Source: an uncultured Moraxellaceae bacterium
GTDB taxonomy: Bacteria; Pseudomonadota; Gammaproteobacteria; Pseudomonadales; Moraxellaceae
DNA length: 8,098 nt
Assembly: GCA_937952925.1 (NCBI GenBank)
Contig: CALFYA010000138.1
Coordinates: 1-8,098, forward strand
Direction of reading: 5' to 3'
Shown here: positions 5,456 through 8,098 of the stretch, piece after piece
Layout: every line of letters begins with the position of its first letter
How positions within the stretch are numbered: the stretch's first letter is position 1
Notes under the pieces: model-generated
Seen by the model: the letters and a program-made list of their open reading frames with translations, nothing else
What the model was told of the DNA's origin: nothing
The model's database searches: none
Program-made: the position numbers and the translations under genes

Positions 5456-6471
5456 CATTGAGCCTCTAACGCACGTTGAAACTCGTCACGATATTGGCGG
5501 CACTGCTCTGCCGTCAAGGCAAAAATCCCGTTGCCACCTTTTTGGAATTGCAACCATTGGAACGGCACACGGTGTAAGGATTGACGCAGCGCCCACTCGC
5601 TATTGCCCACCTCAATCACCAACAAACCACGCTCGGTCAGATAATCGGCGGCTTGGAACAAAATACGTTTGACCAAATCCAAGCCATCACGGCCTGCCGC
5701 CAGCGCCAGCTCTGGCTCATGACGAAACTCATCGGGCAGATCTGCCATGTCTTCGGCATCCACATACGGCGGATTGCTGACAATCAAATCGTATTGCTGC
5801 TGTGCAGGCAATTTATCAAACAAATCAGACTCGATCAGCGACACTTGATCATCTTTGAAATGATGCGACACGTTGATGGCTGCCACCGACAAGGCATCTC
5901 GCGACAAATCGACCGCATCAATCATCGCATCATGGAAGGCATACGCCAATGCGACGGCAATACAGCCCGAACCGGTACACAAATCCAAAATCCGCTCAGG
6001 CACAAATGGCGTATCCCGATGCGGCAAACGATTGACCCCACCTTGAGCATCTGGCACACCGCCATCGGTCAGATAAGGCGCAAAACGATGATCAATCAGC
6101 TCGCCAATCGGTGAGCGTGGAATCAATACGCGCTCATCCACATAAAACGGCTGACGACAGAAATAGGCCAAGTTGAGCAAATACCCCAGTGGCACCCGCG
6201 CATTGATCCGCTGCGCCAGCAGCTCGACAATCCGCTGTTTCTCAGATGGCAACAAACGACTGTCTAAGATCTGCTCATCTGCCGACCAATCTAGCGACAA
6301 GGTTTGCATCACCAACGCCGAGGCTTCCGCAAAATAATCCTCAGTGCCCTGCCCCAGATGCACTTCGCAATGACGCAGCGAGCTAACAACAAAGCGAATA
6401 AAATCGCGAATCGTTTGCAAATGGGTAACCGCTTCGGTCAGCGTATATTCATCAATCGTGATGTGATCCAC
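5455..6471 (-). CDS. prmB: Ribosomal protein uL3 glutamine N5-methyltransferase
   Basis: PrmB uses S-adenosylmethionine to methylate a glutamine of ribosomal protein uL3. With the GTG start at 6471 the product is 338 aa. It contains VDERVLIPRSPIGELI, the SAM-binding loop LDLCTGSGC (162-170), the NPPYVD catalytic motif (233-238), EFRHEPELAL, EVGN (287-290) and GGNGIF near the end. A TTG at 6483 would add four residues, but the GTG aligns with the E. coli start (MDKIFVDEAV) and has a GGA ribosome site about 5 bases upstream. About 20 extra residues (roughly 137-156, Gly/Pro-rich) lie before the SAM loop compared with E. coli PrmB. The stop is TGA (5457-5455), overlapping the first aroC ATG as ATGA, which shows that UGA is a functional stop here. 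Confidence 0.95.
   Translation of the reverse strand: MDHITIDEYTLTEAVTHLQTIRDFIRFVVSSLRHCEVHLGQGTEDYFAEASALVMQTLSLDWSADEQILDSRLLPSEKQRIVELLAQRINARVPLGYLLNLAYFCRQPFYVDERVLIPRSPIGELIDHRFAPYLTDGGVPDAQGGVNRLPHRDTPFVPERILDLCTGSGCIAVALAYAFHDAMIDAVDLSRDALSVAAINVSHHFKDDQVSLIESDLFDKLPAQQQYDLIVSNPPYVDAEDMADLPDEFRHEPELALAAGRDGLDLVKRILFQAADYLTERGLLVIEVGNSEWALRQSLHRVPFQWLQFQKGGNGIFALTAEQCRQYRDEFQRALEAQ
5463..5467 (-). promoter_or_regulatory. Ribosome-binding site that decides the aroC start
   Basis: AGAGG on the minus strand lies inside the end of prmB. Its spacing is 4 bases to the first ATG (5458) and 7 bases to the second (5455), which favours the second ATG as the real aroC start. Confidence 0.6.
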
Positions 6472-6705
6472 ACCAGTGTCCAAACCAACTTAACAAGTCG
6501 GCTATTCTAGCGGTTTTTTGGCCTAGAAAAACGCTGTGCAAGACACACAACCACGGTTTTTTTTGGGTGTATTTTGCCCAAGTGGTCACAACTTTTGCAG
6601 CAACTGCGCCAAAAAACCAATATCTTTTTGATTTCGTACAATATTAAAACCAACCCACAAAATACATATTTTTAAAAATCAATCGTTTGATCCATAGGCC
6701 AAACA

Positions 6706-6735
6706 TGGCAAGTCAGTCTGATTATCCGCTATACT
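6706..6735 (+). promoter_or_regulatory. Candidate alaS promoter
   Basis: The -10 is TATACT at 6730-6735 (5 of 6 consensus bases). The best -35 is TGGCAA at 6706-6711, spaced 18 bases, with only 3 of 6 matches. Transcription would start near 6742, about 36 bases before the alaS start codon. Confidence 0.45.
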
Positions 6736-6765
6736 CCTTCGCTTTCTGCTATCTAGCTCATCAGC

Positions 6766-6771
6766 AAGGAG
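6766..6771 (+). promoter_or_regulatory. Ribosome-binding site that decides the alaS start
   Basis: AAGGAG lies 6 bases before GTG (6778-6780) and 18 bases before the first in-frame ATG (6790-6792). The spacing selects GTG as the start codon. Confidence 0.75.
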
Positions 6772-6777
6772 CCGCCT

Positions 6778-8098
6778 GTGACGCGTGTCATGTCCGCCGC
6801 CGAAATCCGCGAAGCATTTTTGCGTTTCTTTGAGAGCAAGGGTCACACCCGCGTTGCATCGTCGAGTTTGATCCCTGCCAATGACCCCACCTTGCTGTTT
6901 ACCAATGCAGGGATGAACCAATTTAAAGACTGTTTTTTGGGTCTCGATAAACGCGATTATGTGCGTGCAGCATCGAGCCAAAAATGTGTGCGTGCCGGTG
7001 GCAAACACAACGACCTTGATAATGTCGGCTATACCGCCCGTCACCATACTTTCTTTGAAATGCTTGGCAACTTCTCGTTTGGTGACTACTTCAAACAAGA
7101 TGCCATCAAATTTGCTTGGGAATTTTTGACCAGCAGCGAATGGCTAAATCTGCCCAAAGATCGCCTGTATGTCACCGTGTATGCCACCGATGACGAAGCC
7201 TATGGCTACTGGCAAAATGACATCGGCCTGAGTGCTGATCGCATTATCCGCATTGGCGACAACAAAGGCGCACCCTACGCATCAGACAACTTCTGGGCGA
7301 TGGGTGACACAGGACCCTGTGGCCCGTGTACCGAAATTTTCTATGATCACGGTGCGCATATTGCTGGTGGTCTACCCGGTACGCCCGAAGAAGACGGCGA
7401 CCGCTACATCGAAATCTGGAACAACGTGTTTATGCAGTTCAATCGGACTGCTGATGGTGTGTTGCACCCACTGCCCGCCCCGAGCGTAGACACTGGAATG
7501 GGCTTGGAGCGGATCAGCGCGGTGATGCAGCATGTGCACGCCAACTATGAGATCGACATTTTCCAGCACCTGCTCAAATCTGCTGCCACGATTATTGGTA
7601 TTGAAGATCAAGGCCAGCCCTCACTGCGCGTGATTGCCGACCATGCGCGTTCTTGCTCGTTTTTGATTGCCGATGGTGTGATTCCCAGCAACGAAGGCCG
7701 TGGTTATGTGCTGCGCCGTATCATCCGTCGTGCAGTGCGTCATGGCAACAAATTGGGTGCAACCGGTAGCTTCTTCTACAAGATGGTACAGCCACTGGTT
7801 GAGGTGATGGGACAAGCCTACCCTGAACTGGTTGCCCGTCAATCTGCGGTGGAAGCCACCTTGCTCAAAGAAGAAGAGCAATTTGCCCGCACGCTGGAGC
7901 AAGGCCTCAAACTACTTGAAGGCGAACTGGCCAACCTACAAGGCAACGTGATTGCCGGTAGTACCGTATTTAAGCTGTATGACACCTATGGCTTTCCGGT
8001 TGACCTGACTGCCGACATCGCGCGTGAACGTGATTTGACGGTCGATGAAGCGGGTTTTGCAGCGGAAATGGCAGAGCAAAAACGCCGCGCCCGTGAAT
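6778..8098 (+). CDS. alaS: Alanyl-tRNA synthetase, 3' truncated by the window
   Basis: AlaS charges tRNA-Ala with alanine in the cytoplasm and proofreads Ser and Gly mischarging. The first 440 residues are present, about half of the usual ~870, and the frame runs off the window. They cover the class II catalytic domain and the following tRNA-recognition helices: AEIREAFLRFF (8-18), NDPTLLFTNAGMNQFKD (35-51), motif 2 region RHHTFFEMLGNFSFGDYF (88-105), DNFWAMGDTGPCGPCTEI (170-187), motif 3 DTGMGLERI (238-246), and ADHARSCSFLIADGV (287-301). The start is GTG at 6778, set by an AAGGAG site 6 bases upstream. The gene is divergent from prmB. It has no in-frame TGA and standard TGG for Trp, typical of the host code. 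The editing and C-terminal domains are outside the window. Confidence 0.97.
   Translation, partial: MTRVMSAAEIREAFLRFFESKGHTRVASSSLIPANDPTLLFTNAGMNQFKDCFLGLDKRDYVRAASSQKCVRAGGKHNDLDNVGYTARHHTFFEMLGNFSFGDYFKQDAIKFAWEFLTSSEWLNLPKDRLYVTVYATDDEAYGYWQNDIGLSADRIIRIGDNKGAPYASDNFWAMGDTGPCGPCTEIFYDHGAHIAGGLPGTPEEDGDRYIEIWNNVFMQFNRTADGVLHPLPAPSVDTGMGLERISAVMQHVHANYEIDIFQHLLKSAATIIGIEDQGQPSLRVIADHARSCSFLIADGVIPSNEGRGYVLRRIIRRAVRHGNKLGATGSFFYKMVQPLVEVMGQAYPELVARQSAVEATLLKEEEQFARTLEQGLKLLEGELANLQGNVIAGSTVFKLYDTYGFPVDLTADIARERDLTVDEAGFAAEMAEQKRRARE

Larger units (their letters stand above)
6472..6777. other. Divergent intergenic region between prmB and alaS
   Basis: This region of 306 bases has no gene support. 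It is AT-rich toward the alaS side, with several T and A runs. On the alaS side there is a good -10 and a ribosome site (listed separately). On the prmB side TAGAAT (minus strand, 6509-6504) lies about 33 bases before the GTG and could be a -10, but its -35 is weak. AGCG and CGCT flank T-rich and A-rich runs at about 6508-6535 and could form a weak hairpin. No operator is recognised. Confidence 0.6.

Noticed and set aside
5203..5457. prmB extended by reading through its TGA
   Set aside because: The extension is an out-of-frame reading of aroC with no PrmB-like sequence, and the protein before the TGA already has full family length.

Overview
The window is a mosaic of two kinds of DNA. Most of it (about 2300-8098, plus the first ~155 bases) looks like an ordinary gammaproteobacterial chromosome. 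It carries a divergent alaS / prmB-aroC block, a two-gene unit made of an unrecognised protein and a DUF559 nuclease-like protein, and three clusters of a GC-rich, hairpin-forming interspersed repeat. The N-terminal lipoprotein style and the codon use fit a Moraxellaceae-like host, but that family assignment is a guess; gammaproteobacterium is better supported.

From about 155 to 1900 the DNA is different. Read with the standard code it holds no convincing gene. If UGA is read as glycine (genetic code 25, known from Gracilibacteria and Absconditabacteria/SR1), two convergent genes appear. On the plus strand, 158-1246 encodes a FecR-like plus laminin-G-like surface protein with eight in-frame TGA codons. 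On the minus strand, 2307-1330 encodes an Ig-like protein with four. Each ends at its own hairpin terminator, and the TGA positions suit glycine while TGG still encodes Trp. The minus-strand gene is itself a fusion: a host-style lipoprotein N-terminus joined in frame, near 1860-1925, to a C-terminus with clearly different codon use.

About 2 kb further on, in host-like DNA (4028-4114), lies a tRNA with anticodon UCA, which reads UGA. Its acceptor arm and discriminator base match bacterial tRNA-Gly, but it has a long class II variable arm and no encoded CCA. It is therefore a candidate UGA-decoding glycine suppressor tRNA. UGA is still the natural stop of prmB, whose TGA overlaps the aroC start, so the host has not fully reassigned UGA.

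Layout: 1-155 repeat; 158-1246 recoded surface protein (+, 5' truncated); 1330-2307 chimeric lipoprotein/Ig protein (-); 2308-2680 leader or intergenic DNA; 2681-2902 repeat; 2843-3250 DUF559 (-); 3254-3982 unknown (-); 4028-4114 tRNA(UCA) (+); 4139-4365 repeat; 4367-5455 aroC (-); 5455-6471 prmB (-); 6472-6777 divergent intergenic region; 6778-8098 alaS (+, 3' truncated).

The main uncertainty is whether the code-25-like segment is physically in this genome (lateral transfer) or is an assembly or amplification chimera with a co-occurring Gracilibacteria-type cell. Its left junction lies in a repeat and its right junction in a common Ig-domain motif, so a misjoin must be excluded before the UGA story is taken further.
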